The notes: generated from the sequence alone by a model not told the origin. DNA of 64,000 bases from Verrucomicrobiales bacterium (GCA_015075445.1 JABTUJ010000019.1:62001-126000); one strand, 5' to 3'; shown: positions 16,808 to 29,039, counted from the first letter of the stretch. Translations and numbers: made by a program.

Positions 16808-17797
16808 TCAGGGCACCGGCAGTTCGTCGAAGATGCGCTGGATCACGCTCTCGGGCGTCTTCTCCTCCGCCTCGGCCTCGTAGGTGATGGCGACGCGGTG
16901 GCGAAGGACGTCCATGCCGATGGTCTTGACGTCTTGCGGCGTGACGTAGCCGCGTCCGCGCAGGAACGCGTGCGCCTTGGCGCAGAGCGTGAGGGCGATG
17001 GTGGCGCGGGGTGAGGCGCCCAGTTGGATGAAGTCCTTGACCGGGATCTTGTAGTGGTCCGGCTCGCGCGTGCAGCAGACCAGGTCCACGATGTAGTCCT
17101 TCACCTTGTCGTCCACGTACACGTGGTTCAGGACCTCGCGCGCCTCGAGGATGGCCTTCGGCTGGACCACCGCGTGGGCGGCGGGCTGGCCGCTGGTGCG
17201 CGCCATGGAATCGAGGATCTGCCGCTCCTCCTCGCGCGACGGGTAGCCGATGCGCAGCTTCAACATGAACCGGTCCACCTGCGCCTCGGGCAGCGGGTAG
17301 GTGCCCTCCTGTTCGATGGGGTTCTGCGTGGCCAGCACCAGGAACGGTTCTTCCAGCTTGAAGCTCTGGTCCCCGATGGTGACCTGCTTCTCCTGCATCG
17401 CCTCGAGCAACGCGCTCTGCACCTTCGCGGGCGCCCGGTTGATTTCGTCGGCCAGGATCAGGTGGGCGAAGATCGGGCCCTGCCGCACCGCGAACTTCCG
17501 CTCGCCCGGCACGTAGATCTGCGTGCCCACCACGTCCGCCGGCAACATGTCCGGCGTGAACTGCAGCCGGGCGAACTTGACGTCCAAGCAGGCGGCCAGC
17601 GTCTTGACGGCGAGCGTCTTCGCCAGGCCGGGCACCCCTTCGAGCAGCACATGGCCGTTGGCCAGCAGCCCGATGACCAGGCGTTCGACCAGGTATTTCT
17701 GGCCGACAATGACCTTGCCGATCTCCGCCAACAACGGCGGCAAGAACTGACTGGCCTGCTGCACCTCGGCGTTGATGGCCGTGATTCCAGAATTCAT
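16808..17797 (-). CDS. MoxR-family AAA+ ATPase
   Basis: A 329-residue AAA+ ATPase. Walker A is EGVPGLAKT at about residues 53-61, Walker B is ADEINRAP with D117/E118, and a sensor region TQNPIEQEGTYPLPEAQ follows, with the MoxR lid domain GASPRATIAL near the C terminus. MoxR proteins act as chaperone-like activators of VWA proteins such as those encoded downstream. It appears to open the BAT operon; a 67-base gap separates it from ribF. Confidence 0.95.
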   Translation of the reverse strand: MNSGITAINAEVQQASQFLPPLLAEIGKVIVGQKYLVERLVIGLLANGHVLLEGVPGLAKTLAVKTLAACLDVKFARLQFTPDMLPADVVGTQIYVPGERKFAVRQGPIFAHLILADEINRAPAKVQSALLEAMQEKQVTIGDQSFKLEEPFLVLATQNPIEQEGTYPLPEAQVDRFMLKLRIGYPSREEERQILDSMARTSGQPAAHAVVQPKAILEAREVLNHVYVDDKVKDYIVDLVCCTREPDHYKIPVKDFIQLGASPRATIALTLCAKAHAFLRGRGYVTPQDVKTIGMDVLRHRVAITYEAEAEEKTPESVIQRIFDELPVP

Positions 17798-17864
17798 GGG
17801 CGACGATCCTACGCGCTCATGGACACGAGCTCCAGCCCGGACGTTCAGCTTTTTCCGTGCCGGT

Positions 17865-18833
17865 TCACGGTGGCATCCCGTCTGCGGGCGCGTCGGAAGC
17901 CAGAGGCAGTCGCAGGGTCCGACGCGCTGCGATCACGTCACGCGCAATCTGGGCCCGGAGCGCTTCGAGCGAATCGAACCGGACTTCGTCGCGAAGCCGC
18001 GCCACGGGCACGACCTCGAGCTCCTGGCCGTAAAGGTCCCGCTCGGTGTCCAGCAGGTGCACCTCGAGGTGCGGCATCGCGGGGCGGGCATCCACCGTCG
18101 GTCGCACGCCGAGATTCATGACCGCTCCGAGGATCCCTTCCGGCTGAGGCACCTGCGCGGCATAGACTCCGTGCGGCGGCAGCACCCGGCCGCGCACGTC
18201 CAGGTTGGCGGTCGGAAATCCAAGCTGACGCCCAAGCTGGGCGCCGCGGACGACTTCACCCGCCAGCGCGTAAGGACGCCCGAGGAGCCGCCTGGCCGCC
18301 TCGAGAGCCCCCCGCCCGATGAACTCGCGCACGAGCGTGCTGCTGACGATCTGGCCCTCGACCCGCAACGGCTCCACGGCCTCGGTCACGAAGCCCAGTT
18401 CGGCCCCGAGCCGTTCGAGCAGGGCCACGTTCCCCTGCCGGCGATGGCCGAACTGAAACCCGCTGCCCACACAAACCGCCGTGACCCACCCGAAGCCCCC
18501 CACCAGGTCACGGACAAACTGTTCGCCCGTGTGGCGGCTGAAGGCCGCGTCAAAGTGGATGCACCACGTCGCATCGGCCCCCAGTTCCGCAAACACCCGG
18601 AGCCGTTGCGCGAGCGATTGCAGCGCCGGAGGCGTGCGGTCGGGCGCGACCACCGCGTTCGGGTGCCGGTCAAAGGTGACCACCACGCCCAGGCCATCCC
18701 GCTGACGCGCCGCGGCGATCATCCGCCCGATGACCGCGCGATGGCCGAGATGCACCCCGTCGAAAACGCCAATCGCCACCGCCACGGGCCGGCCCGCGGC
18801 CACAAGCTCGGAGGGCTGGCGGATCGTCTTCAA
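17865..18833 (-). CDS. ribF: Bifunctional riboflavin kinase / FAD synthetase
   Basis: A 322-residue protein. The N-terminal nucleotidyltransferase (FAD synthetase) domain carries GVFDGVHLGHRAVI and TFDRHPNAV; the C-terminal flavokinase domain carries GRPYALAGEVVRGAQLGRQLGFPTANL and GVYAAQV. It makes FMN and FAD from riboflavin in the cytoplasm. It ends the nusA-infB-rbfA-nrnA-truB-ribF operon, starting 16 bases after truB. Confidence 0.95.
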   Translation of the reverse strand: MKTIRQPSELVAAGRPVAVAIGVFDGVHLGHRAVIGRMIAAARQRDGLGVVVTFDRHPNAVVAPDRTPPALQSLAQRLRVFAELGADATWCIHFDAAFSRHTGEQFVRDLVGGFGWVTAVCVGSGFQFGHRRQGNVALLERLGAELGFVTEAVEPLRVEGQIVSSTLVREFIGRGALEAARRLLGRPYALAGEVVRGAQLGRQLGFPTANLDVRGRVLPPHGVYAAQVPQPEGILGAVMNLGVRPTVDARPAMPHLEVHLLDTERDLYGQELEVVPVARLRDEVRFDSLEALRAQIARDVIAARRTLRLPLASDAPADGMPP

Positions 18834-18849
18834 AGCCCCCTGCCCCGTC

Positions 18850-19572
18850 CTATTCCGCGGCCGCCAGTTTCAGGAACGGGATCACCCGCGCCGCCAGTTC
18901 GCCCGGACCAAGCTCGAGCACCTCCGGGTACGGGATCGCATCGCGGACGAGGAAGCGCCCCGAAGCCACCCGCCGCAGCGTGGCGAGATGGGCCCCGCAC
19001 CCGAGCTTCAGGCCCAGCTCGTGCGCCAGGCTTCGCACATAGGTGCCCTTCGTGCACGCGACGCGGAACGACCCGATCGGGGGCTGGTAATCGCTGAACC
19101 GGAACTTGTACACGTGCACGAGGCGCGGCTTCCGTTCCACCTCGACCCCTTTGCGCGCCAGTTTGTAGAGCGGCACACCGCCCACCTTGGCCGCGGAGAC
19201 CATGGGCGGGGTCTGGAGCAGATCCCCCACGAATGTCTCCGCGGCGGCGTTGAGCGCCTCCAGGGTCAGCGCCGGAACCGGCGCCGTGGCCGTCACCGCG
19301 CCGTCGGCATCGTAGCTGTCCGTGGTCTCGCCCAGCTTGAGCGTGCCTTCGTAGGCCTTGTCGGCCGACATGAGCTTCTCGGAAAGCCGTGTGCCCCGGC
19401 CCAGGAGCAGGATGAGGAGCCCGGTGGCGTTCGGATCGAGCGTGCCCGCGTGGCCCACCTTCTTGATGCCGAAGCGCCGGCGAAGGCGGTCCACCACATC
19501 ATGGGAAGTGGGCCCGGAGGGCTTGTCCACGAGCAGGGCGCCGTCGAAGGGATCGTAGGTGGTCAGGGGCAT
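18850..19572 (-). CDS. truB: tRNA pseudouridine-55 synthase
   Basis: A 240-residue enzyme that makes the pseudouridine in the T-loop of tRNAs. The catalytic Asp lies in GHAGTLDPNATG (about residue 46), preceded by GALLVDKPSGPTSHDVV and followed by KAYEGTLKLGETTDSYDADG and GTYVRSLAHELG. The PUA-like C-terminal extension is short. The start MPLTTYDP at 19572 lies within the end of nrnA (10-base overlap); the longer frame upstream only mirrors nrnA. Confidence 0.95.
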   Translation of the reverse strand: MPLTTYDPFDGALLVDKPSGPTSHDVVDRLRRRFGIKKVGHAGTLDPNATGLLILLLGRGTRLSEKLMSADKAYEGTLKLGETTDSYDADGAVTATAPVPALTLEALNAAAETFVGDLLQTPPMVSAAKVGGVPLYKLARKGVEVERKPRLVHVYKFRFSDYQPPIGSFRVACTKGTYVRSLAHELGLKLGCGAHLATLRRVASGRFLVRDAIPYPEVLELGPGELAARVIPFLKLAAAE

Positions 19573-20555
19573 CGGGGGGTGAGGGCGAGGGCTTTCTTGA
19601 TCACATTGAGGACCCGGCGCTGGACCGCGAGGGGCTTGCCGGGAATGCGCGCCCCCGCCGCTCCCGGGTGACCGCCCCCGCCGAAACGGGACGCGACCTG
19701 ATTGACGTCCACGGCTGGGTTCTTCGAGCGGAGGCTCAGGCGCACGAGGTTCGGCTCGACCTCCTCGAAGGCGCACGCGACCACCACAGGTTCAATGGCC
19801 CGGATGTGGTCGATCAGGCCCTCGGAATCGGAACGTTCCGAGCCGGTGCGGGCGAAGTCCGCCGGCTTGAGCCAGAAGTAGGCGGTGCGGTTGCCGTGGG
19901 TGAGGTGGAAGTGGAGGTACACGTGGCGCACCAGGCGCAGCCGAGCGAGGGAATAGGACTGGTAGACCTCGTGGCAGACCCGGCCGACGTTGGCCCCGCG
20001 CTTCACCAGTTCCCCCGCAATCGCAAAGGTCGACGAGCGGGTCGAGGCGTACTGGAAGGAACCCGTGTCCGTTGAAACGGCGGCGAACAGGCAGTCGGCG
20101 ATCCGCGGGGTGACCGGCCACCCGGCGTACTTCAGCAGGCGGAAGACGAGCTCGCCGGTGGAAGGCTCGCGGCGGCTGACCCAGTTGATGTCGCCGAAAC
20201 GGGTGTTGCTGGTGTGGTGGTCGATGTTGATGAGCAAGCCGCGGTCCTGAATGCAGTCGCGGACGGTGCCCAGCCGTTCTGGACAGGCCGAGTCGAGGGC
20301 GATCACACAATCGAAGCGGCGGCCCGGCACCGGGGCCTGGAGCAGGCGGTCGGGATCCAGGAAGCGCAGCTTGGTGGGGGCCGGGTCTTCGTTCCACACC
20401 GTGACCTGCTTGCCCTCCGCCTGGAGCGCGAGCGCGAGCGCGATCTGGGACCCCACGCAGTCGCCGTCCGGACGACCATGACCGACGATGCAGAGGGTGG
20501 TGGTGTCCTTGAGGGCTTCGAGGATGCGAACCGCGATCTGGGGACGGGATTTCAT
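19563..20555 (-). CDS. DHH/DHHA1 phosphoesterase (NrnA-like oligoribonuclease)
   Basis: A 330-residue protein of the bifunctional nanoRNase / pAp-phosphatase family. Metal-binding motifs are GHGRPDGDCVGSQ near residue 27, ALDSACPERLG, and the DHH motif in NIDHHTSNTRFG; the DHHA1 domain ends with FGGGGHPGAAG. It degrades short RNA fragments and/or 3'-phosphoadenosine phosphate. Its place between rbfA and truB matches the conserved nusA operon of many bacteria. Confidence 0.92.
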   Translation of the reverse strand: MKSRPQIAVRILEALKDTTTLCIVGHGRPDGDCVGSQIALALALQAEGKQVTVWNEDPAPTKLRFLDPDRLLQAPVPGRRFDCVIALDSACPERLGTVRDCIQDRGLLINIDHHTSNTRFGDINWVSRREPSTGELVFRLLKYAGWPVTPRIADCLFAAVSTDTGSFQYASTRSSTFAIAGELVKRGANVGRVCHEVYQSYSLARLRLVRHVYLHFHLTHGNRTAYFWLKPADFARTGSERSDSEGLIDHIRAIEPVVVACAFEEVEPNLVRLSLRSKNPAVDVNQVASRFGGGGHPGAAGARIPGKPLAVQRRVLNVIKKALALTPRCP

Positions 20556-20595
20556 GGGCGACAGCGACGGCGAATGGCCGGACGGAAGCCGGACC

Positions 20596-20958
20596 TCACG
20601 GGACTTCGGGAGGCAGGGTCTTCTCGAGATCGTCCAGGATCTCGAGGACGCGATTGCCCCGAACGATGGCGTCGTCGATGACGAAACGCAGTTCGGGGGT
20701 GAATTTGAGGGCCACGGCGTGACCCAGGAGCGCCTGCAACCGGAGCCGGTGCTCCTTGAGCAACGCCGGCGCGCTCTGTCGTTGTTCCGCCGTGCCCACG
20801 ATCCCGATGTAGGCGGTGGCGCGTTTGAGGTCGCCCGCCACCACCACCTCGTTCACGGCCAGCAGACCGTTCTGGCCGGGAGGAAACTCGCGCAGGAGAA
20901 TGGCGCTCAGCTCCCGCTTGAGCAATTCACGGACGCGCGCGTGACGGCGACCTTGCAT
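20596..20958 (-). CDS. rbfA: Ribosome-binding factor A
   Basis: A 120-residue KH-fold protein that assists 16S rRNA maturation in the small subunit. It shows the family pattern RVRELLKRELSAILLREF, then VNEVVVAGDLKRATAYI and a C-terminal TPELRFVIDDAIVRGNRV. I set the start at MQGRRHAR (20958), because the upstream extension is out of the family and mirrors infB's end. It lies 32 bases downstream of infB. Confidence 0.93.
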   Translation of the reverse strand: MQGRRHARVRELLKRELSAILLREFPPGQNGLLAVNEVVVAGDLKRATAYIGIVGTAEQRQSAPALLKEHRLRLQALLGHAVALKFTPELRFVIDDAIVRGNRVLEILDDLEKTLPPEVP

Positions 20959-20990
20959 GGGGCTTAAGGCGACGGTGACCCGGCGCCGCG

Positions 20991-23756
<2,766 letters not shown>

Positions 23757-23831
23757 AGTTGATTCCAGTCCAATGTCGTTGACCGTGCGGGCAACCTCGT
23801 CCCGGCACGATCCCCCACCCCGCGGCGGCCG

Positions 23832-25121
23832 CTAAGCCACCCGTTCCGGGGTCACCGTTACCATCCGCCGCGCCGCCTCGGTTCGGGCGGCCGCCAGCAC
23901 CTCGGCAGCACTCTCGCCGATCTCTTCGAAACCGGCCAGATCCGCCTCTTCGGCCTGGAGCAGGTCCTCCAGACTCAGAAATCCATGATGCACCAGGGCA
24001 TCCGCCTGCTCCTGCGTGATCCCCGGCACACACGCCAGCGCGCTTACCGCCTGGGCGACCTTCTCCTCGAACCCGGTGCTCACCACCGGCTCGGCGTCAA
24101 TGTCCACCTGCCACCCCACCAGGCGCGAAGTCAGCCGGGCGTTCTGGCCGCGTTTCCCAATCGCCTGCGACAACTGCTCGGCGTTCACCAGCAGATGCAC
24201 CCGCTGCCGGTCCGGATCGACCTCGAAACTCTTGATCCGTGCTGGATTCAGCGCGGCCGTGATGAAGGTCCTCAAGTCGGCCGACCACGGGATGATGTCC
24301 ACCCGCTCGTTGTTCAATTCGCGCACGATGTTCTTCACCCGCTGGCCCCGCAGCCCCACACACGCCCCCACCGGATCCACCTTCGGATCCCGGGAATAAA
24401 CCGCGAGCTTGGTACGAAAACCCGGCTCGCGCGCAATGCCCCGAATCTCGATCGTCCCGTCCGCAATCTCGGAGACCTCGAGCTGGAACAGCTTGATCAC
24501 AAACTGCGGATCGGATCGCGACAGGATGATCTCCGGACCGTGCAGGGTGTTCTCGACCGCCTTCACGTAGCAGCGCAGGCGCTCCCCTACCTGGTACTCC
24601 TCCGTCGGCACCCGCTCCCGGTTGGGCAGAATGGCTTCGTACCGCCCCAGATCCACACTCACATCCGACTTCTCGAACCGCCGCACCGTCCCCGCCACGA
24701 TGTCCCCCACCCGGTCCTTGAACTCCTCCAGAATCAACTGCTTCTCCGCCTTCCGGATCTCCTGCATCAGCGCCTGTTTGCCGTATTGCGAAGCGATGCG
24801 GCCGAAGATCTGCTGAATCTGATCCGCGCCAATCTCCACCTGGAGTTCGTCGCCAATCTGGGCGTCAGGCTTCAGACGCCGGCCCTCCACCAGGGAAATC
24901 TGGTCATGCTTCGAAATGACCTTCTCGCTCACAATCAGCTTGGCCCACGCCCGCACCTCGCCGGTCTTCGCGTCCACGCTGCACGTGAGGTCGCGGGCCG
25001 GACCGATGGCCTTGCGTGCGGCGGTCGTGAGCATGCTCTGGACAGCCGCCACCAGGACATCCCGGCGGATGCCCTTCTCGCGCTCCCAGTACTCGAATAC
25101 CGCCAACAGTTCGTTGTTCAT
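23832..25121 (-). CDS. nusA: Transcription termination/antitermination factor NusA
   Basis: A 429-residue RNA-polymerase-binding protein. The N-terminal domain (MNNELLAVFEYWEREKGI) is followed by an S1 domain (GDIVAGTVRRFEKSDVSVDLG), two KH domains (GACVGLRGQRVKNIVREL and AIGKRGQNARL) and a helix-hairpin-helix-rich C terminus (PGITQEQADALVHHGF). The start at 25121 is chosen because the family starts with this helix; the longer frame adds leader sequence. It heads the operon to infB (75-base gap). The rimP gene that usually precedes nusA is absent. Confidence 0.96.
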   Translation of the reverse strand: MNNELLAVFEYWEREKGIRRDVLVAAVQSMLTTAARKAIGPARDLTCSVDAKTGEVRAWAKLIVSEKVISKHDQISLVEGRRLKPDAQIGDELQVEIGADQIQQIFGRIASQYGKQALMQEIRKAEKQLILEEFKDRVGDIVAGTVRRFEKSDVSVDLGRYEAILPNRERVPTEEYQVGERLRCYVKAVENTLHGPEIILSRSDPQFVIKLFQLEVSEIADGTIEIRGIAREPGFRTKLAVYSRDPKVDPVGACVGLRGQRVKNIVRELNNERVDIIPWSADLRTFITAALNPARIKSFEVDPDRQRVHLLVNAEQLSQAIGKRGQNARLTSRLVGWQVDIDAEPVVSTGFEEKVAQAVSALACVPGITQEQADALVHHGFLSLEDLLQAEEADLAGFEEIGESAAEVLAAARTEAARRMVTVTPERVA

Positions 25122-25215
25122 AGCCGACTCACCTGCTGAGAAAGAAAAAAGCCGGCAGATAATCTGTCCGACTTGGCCGTGCTGGACAACCAGCGGTGTA
25201 ATCGTTTCGCCGGGC

Positions 25216-25244
25216 ACCGTAGAAGCCTGTGCCCCGAGCGTCAA
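25216..25244 (-). promoter_or_regulatory. Candidate sigma-70-like promoter for the nusA operon
   Basis: On the minus strand TTGACG and TACGGT are separated by 17 bases and lie about 95 bases upstream of the nusA start. The -35 box is strong and the -10 box weak (three of six consensus bases). This is a pattern call only. Confidence 0.35.
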
Positions 25245-25373
25245 GATGGTTTTCCACCCCCACCGGACGGGGTGTGCGACACCAATCTTCGGATGGTTCG
25301 TTCTGGGCTCGATTTTGCGCCGAGGCACCTAGAAAGCTAGATACCGAAAGGATGGCTGTCCGCTGCGATTGTT

Positions 25374-25445
25374 CTCTGTGTCCTCCCGAGCTCTGTGCTG
25401 ATGAACCGGACCAGGATTCAGCACAGAGCTCGGGAGGACACAGAG
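25374..25445. repeat. Perfect 28-base inverted repeat (element D)
   Basis: The arms 25374-25401 and 25418-25445 are exact inverted copies separated by 16 bases. No other copy is seen in this window. It stands between two divergent genes, so it is not an obvious terminator for either. Confidence 0.85.
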
Positions 25446-25568
25446 GATCAGCCGACGAGGCAGCCGGAATTCTGTCTCGCGCCCTTGCTTCCATAGCCTC
25501 CCGGCCTTCATTTTTTTCGCGACGCAGCAACCGAACATCCTACACTCCTCGCGCCCAGGAAAGCTCCC

Positions 25569-28500
25569 CTGACCGCCTGGCGTACTTGGCGGCTCCTCTC
25601 CGCACTGGTTGTCGGGCTCCCCGCCACCGCCGCGACGCCGCAGGCTGTTCCGTTCACGGACGTCGCGTTCTCCGATACCTTCTGGGCTCCCCGGATCGAG
25701 ACTCACCGCGTCGCCACCATCCCTCACCTGCTGCGCGAGCTCGAACGCCAGGGTTCGCTCGGCGGTTTCCGGATCCTGGCGGGCGACCGTTCGGAGGCCT
25801 ATCGCGGCTACATGTGGGGCGACTCAGACGTGTACAAGACGCTCGAAGGCATGACTGCGGCCGGGCGGCTGCGACCGGATCCGGTGCTGGCGCAGCAGGC
25901 CGGGCAGATCCTCCAGAGCATCGCGGCAGCGCAAACCGCCGATGGTTACCTGTTCCCCCATCTCCAGCTCACCGAACCGGCTTATCGCCGCTTCAGCGAC
26001 GAGACCAGCCGCACCTGCGAGTCGTACAGCATGGGCCACCTGATCGAAGCCGCGGTCGAACACCACCGGCTCTCCGGGGCCACGAACTTCCTGGCCGTGG
26101 CGTGTCGCGCCGCGGAGTTGTTGCGTCGCACCCACGCGGGCGGCGAGCTTTTCCGTGTCTCCGGCCACCCGGAGGTCGAGTTGGCGCTGGTGAAACTGCA
26201 CGAGGTCACCGGCGATCCCAGGTGGCTCGAGCTCGCCGCCTCCCTCATTGACAACGCGCGTCACCTCCCCACGGCCTGGTCGCAAGGCCCTCCCCCGCTC
26301 GCCGGCGATGAAGCCCGCGGCCACGCGGTGGCGATGCTGTACCTGTTCGCCGCCGCCACCGACGTCGCGCGTCTCCGCGGTGATGCGGAACTCGCCGACC
26401 TCCTGCGCCGCAAATGGACCAACCTCGTGGAGCGCAAGCTGTACCTGACCGGCGGTCTGGGCCACAGCCGGCACAGCGAGGGATTTGGCGGCGATTACGA
26501 CCTGCCCAACGACCTGGCCTACGCCGAGACCTGCGCCGCCATCGCCAACGTCTTCTGGCAACACCGCCTCTACCTGGCCAGCGGCGACCCGACCTATCTG
26601 GACGTGCTCGAGCGCTCGCTCTACAACAACGTCCTTGCCGGGATCGCCTTGAGCGGGGACCGGTTCTTCTACGTGAACCCCCTTGAGGCCGACGGCCGGC
26701 GCGCCTTCAACCAGGGTCAGCCCGACCGGTTCGCCTGGACCGGATGCCCGTGTTGTCCCGTCAACCTCGTTCGCCTCATCCCTCGCGTGGGCGACTACTT
26801 CTATGCGGTGCAGTCCAACCGCGCGTTCATCAACCTCTTCGCCGAAGGCCAGGCCCGACTCCGTCTCCCTGCGGGCGAACTGGTGCTCCGGCAGCACACG
26901 CGTTACCCGTGGGACGGACGTGTCCGCGTCGAGATCGTGTCCGCTCCCGCACCGGCCGTCGGTCTGCACCTTCGCATCCCCGGTTGGGCCCGTGGCCGAC
27001 CGCTGCCCGGCGACCTCTATCGCTATGCGGACCCCAGCGCCGCAGCCGTCACACTGCGACTGAACGGCGAGCCGGTGCCTTTCACCGATGAAGCGGGATA
27101 CGCCTCCCTGCATCGCGTCTGGCAAACGGGCGATCAGCTTGAGCTGAACCTGCCGATGCCCGTCCGGCGCGTGCTTGCTCACGAGCGCGTCGTCCAGGAC
27201 CGCGGCTGTGTTGCGGTGGAACGTGGACCGCTGGTTTACTGCGTCGAGGGCGTGGACCACGGCGGAGCAGCGTTGAACCTGATCCTGCCGGACGACGCGA
27301 CTCTGACCCCGGTGCCGCGGGCCGACCTGCTGGGCGGCGTGACCGTGCTTGAGGGCACCGGCCAGCGCGTCGTCGCCGCCGACAACCTCCGCAGCACGGA
27401 ACCGGTCCCGTTGCGGCTCGTTCCGTACTACGCCTGGAATCACCGTGGCGCCGGTGAGATGGCCGTCTGGATGCCCCGCACACCGAGTGCGGCGCGCGTG
27501 CCGTACGACACCGCGAAGTGGGTGGGCGCCAACTACACGCCGGCCTACGCCGCCAACCAGGTGCAGATGTGGCACGAGTTCCGGCCGGACCTCATCGAGC
27601 AGGAACTGGCCGCCGCCCGCCGGCACCTCGGCCTCACCACCCTCCGCGTCTACCTCCACAACCTGGTCTATGACGCCGGGCGCGACCGCTTCCTCGCCCG
27701 CCTCGAGGAGTTCCTCGCCATCTGCCATCGCCACCAGATCCGACCGGGGTTCACCTTCTTCGACGACTGCTGGAACCGCAGCGGCATCACGCTCACGACG
27801 CCCCCTCCCGTGGACGGCCGCCATAACGGCCGCTGGGCCGCCCTGCAGGATGCGGAGCGCGTGGACGAGAACCTGCCGAAGTTCCAGCGCTACGTGCAGG
27901 ACGTCATCCGGGCCCATCGCACCGACCCCCGCGTGCTCTGGTGGGAGACGTACAACGAGCCCGACCTGAAGAACGCCTTCAGCGTGAAGCTGCGGGAACT
28001 GGCCTACGGCTGGGCCAAGGAGCTCGCGCCGTCCCAGCCCGTGATCGCCTGTTGGGACGACCATCCCTTCACCGACATCGTCAACGCCCACAACTACGAG
28101 GACGACTTCGCCGGCCAATGGAACCGGCAGGCGGACTTGAACCCGCGCAAAGGCACCGTCTTTACCGAGGCCGGAGCCCGCTGGTACGGCGGCAAACCGC
28201 GCAGCAACGGTTCACCCATCGAGGTGATCCACTGGCTGCGCTCGCGGCAGGCGGCCGGCCGAACCGTCCCGGGCGTCTATCTCTGCTGGGAACTCATGGT
28301 CGGCAACTCGCATTGCCGCTGGTATTGGGGGACGCCCGACGGAACCCCCGAACCCGCCATCCCCTGGTGCGGCCTGCTCTGGCCGGACGGTTCGCCCGTT
28401 TCCTATGCCGAAGCCGAGGCGATCCGCAGCTACACCACTGGCGAACGCCGCGCCCTCCTGTTCGAGGATTTCCAGTCGCTCGGCGGCGGGCAGATGCAAC

Positions 28501-29027
28501 CGCCCCCCGGCTGGACGCATTTCACCGACGCTGCGGGCGAGGCCGGCAGCCGGTTCCTGCCGCTTGAGGGAAGGAGCAAGCTCGTCGCGGGCGATCCGGC
28601 GTGGACCGATTACCTGCTGGAGGCAACGGTCCTGCTGAAGGAACCCAAGGGCAACGCCGGCCTGGTCTTCCGCGTGAACAACCCTGGCCCCGGCCCCGAC
28701 CAGATGCAGGGCTACTACGTGGGGTTCAACACCACCACGCTCTACCTCGGTCGCATGAACCACGCGTGGCAACCCCTGGCCTCGGTGGACTTGTCCCAGC
28801 GCCCGGCCCCCGTCGAACTCAACACGTGGCACCGACTGCGCGTGGCGGCGCAAGGACCCCGGCTCCAGGTCTGGTTCAACCCGCTCCACGACGACACGCG
28901 TCCGCTCCTGGACATCCGCGATGAAGCAGCACCGGTGCTTCGCGGCGCGATCGGGCTGCGGGTCTTCGAAACCTCCGCCTGGTTTGACGATGTTGTGGTT
29001 CTCCCTTTAGACGTGCTCGACCCTTGA
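25569..29027 (+). CDS. Secreted multidomain glycosidase: GH127-like, GH5-like and concanavalin-like domains
   Basis: About 1152 residues. A signal peptide (RLLSALVVGLPATAATPQ) precedes a GH127 beta-L-arabinofuranosidase-type domain whose zinc/nucleophile residues are visible: E320 and C322 (ETCA) and C393, C395, C396 (GCPCCPVN). From about 640 a second, TIM-barrel glycosidase-like domain begins (WVGANYTPAYAANQ), with candidate acid/base E797 (YNEPD) and nucleophile E867 (FTEAG). From about 965 a concanavalin-like domain follows. No ATG fits the signal peptide; the best start is CTG at 25569 with AGGA 8 bases upstream, and the next ATG (25812) would cut into the domain. It is followed 12 bases later by the GH20-type gene. 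Confidence 0.85.
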   Translation: MTAWRTWRLLSALVVGLPATAATPQAVPFTDVAFSDTFWAPRIETHRVATIPHLLRELERQGSLGGFRILAGDRSEAYRGYMWGDSDVYKTLEGMTAAGRLRPDPVLAQQAGQILQSIAAAQTADGYLFPHLQLTEPAYRRFSDETSRTCESYSMGHLIEAAVEHHRLSGATNFLAVACRAAELLRRTHAGGELFRVSGHPEVELALVKLHEVTGDPRWLELAASLIDNARHLPTAWSQGPPPLAGDEARGHAVAMLYLFAAATDVARLRGDAELADLLRRKWTNLVERKLYLTGGLGHSRHSEGFGGDYDLPNDLAYAETCAAIANVFWQHRLYLASGDPTYLDVLERSLYNNVLAGIALSGDRFFYVNPLEADGRRAFNQGQPDRFAWTGCPCCPVNLVRLIPRVGDYFYAVQSNRAFINLFAEGQARLRLPAGELVLRQHTRYPWDGRVRVEIVSAPAPAVGLHLRIPGWARGRPLPGDLYRYADPSAAAVTLRLNGEPVPFTDEAGYASLHRVWQTGDQLELNLPMPVRRVLAHERVVQDRGCVAVERGPLVYCVEGVDHGGAALNLILPDDATLTPVPRADLLGGVTVLEGTGQRVVAADNLRSTEPVPLRLVPYYAWNHRGAGEMAVWMPRTPSAARVPYDTAKWVGANYTPAYAANQVQMWHEFRPDLIEQELAAARRHLGLTTLRVYLHNLVYDAGRDRFLARLEEFLAICHRHQIRPGFTFFDDCWNRSGITLTTPPPVDGRHNGRWAALQDAERVDENLPKFQRYVQDVIRAHRTDPRVLWWETYNEPDLKNAFSVKLRELAYGWAKELAPSQPVIACWDDHPFTDIVNAHNYEDDFAGQWNRQADLNPRKGTVFTEAGARWYGGKPRSNGSPIEVIHWLRSRQAAGRTVPGVYLCWELMVGNSHCRWYWGTPDGTPEPAIPWCGLLWPDGSPVSYAEAEAIRSYTTGERRALLFEDFQSLGGGQMQPPPGWTHFTDAAGEAGSRFLPLEGRSKLVAGDPAWTDYLLEATVLLKEPKGNAGLVFRVNNPGPGPDQMQGYYVGFNTTTLYLGRMNHAWQPLASVDLSQRPAPVELNTWHRLRVAAQGPRLQVWFNPLHDDTRPLLDIRDEAAPVLRGAIGLRVFETSAWFDDVVVLPLDVLDP

Positions 29028-29039
29028 CCCATCCCTCCT

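Larger units (their letters stand above)
25122..25568. other. Divergent spacer between nusA and the GH127-type gene
   Basis: About 450 bases between divergently read genes. They hold a candidate promoter for the nusA operon (25216-25244), a perfect 28-base-arm inverted repeat (25374-25445) and an AGGA word at 25557 upstream of the likely start at 25569. No protein or RNA gene is evident. Confidence 0.6.

Noticed and set aside
25374..25445. Intrinsic terminator of nusA or the glycosidase
   Set aside because: It lies upstream of both genes, which are divergent, and no T-run follows.
25824..28118. A 764-residue frame on the minus strand
   Set aside because: It lies entirely opposite the GH127-type gene, which has conserved domains; no family words in the antisense product.
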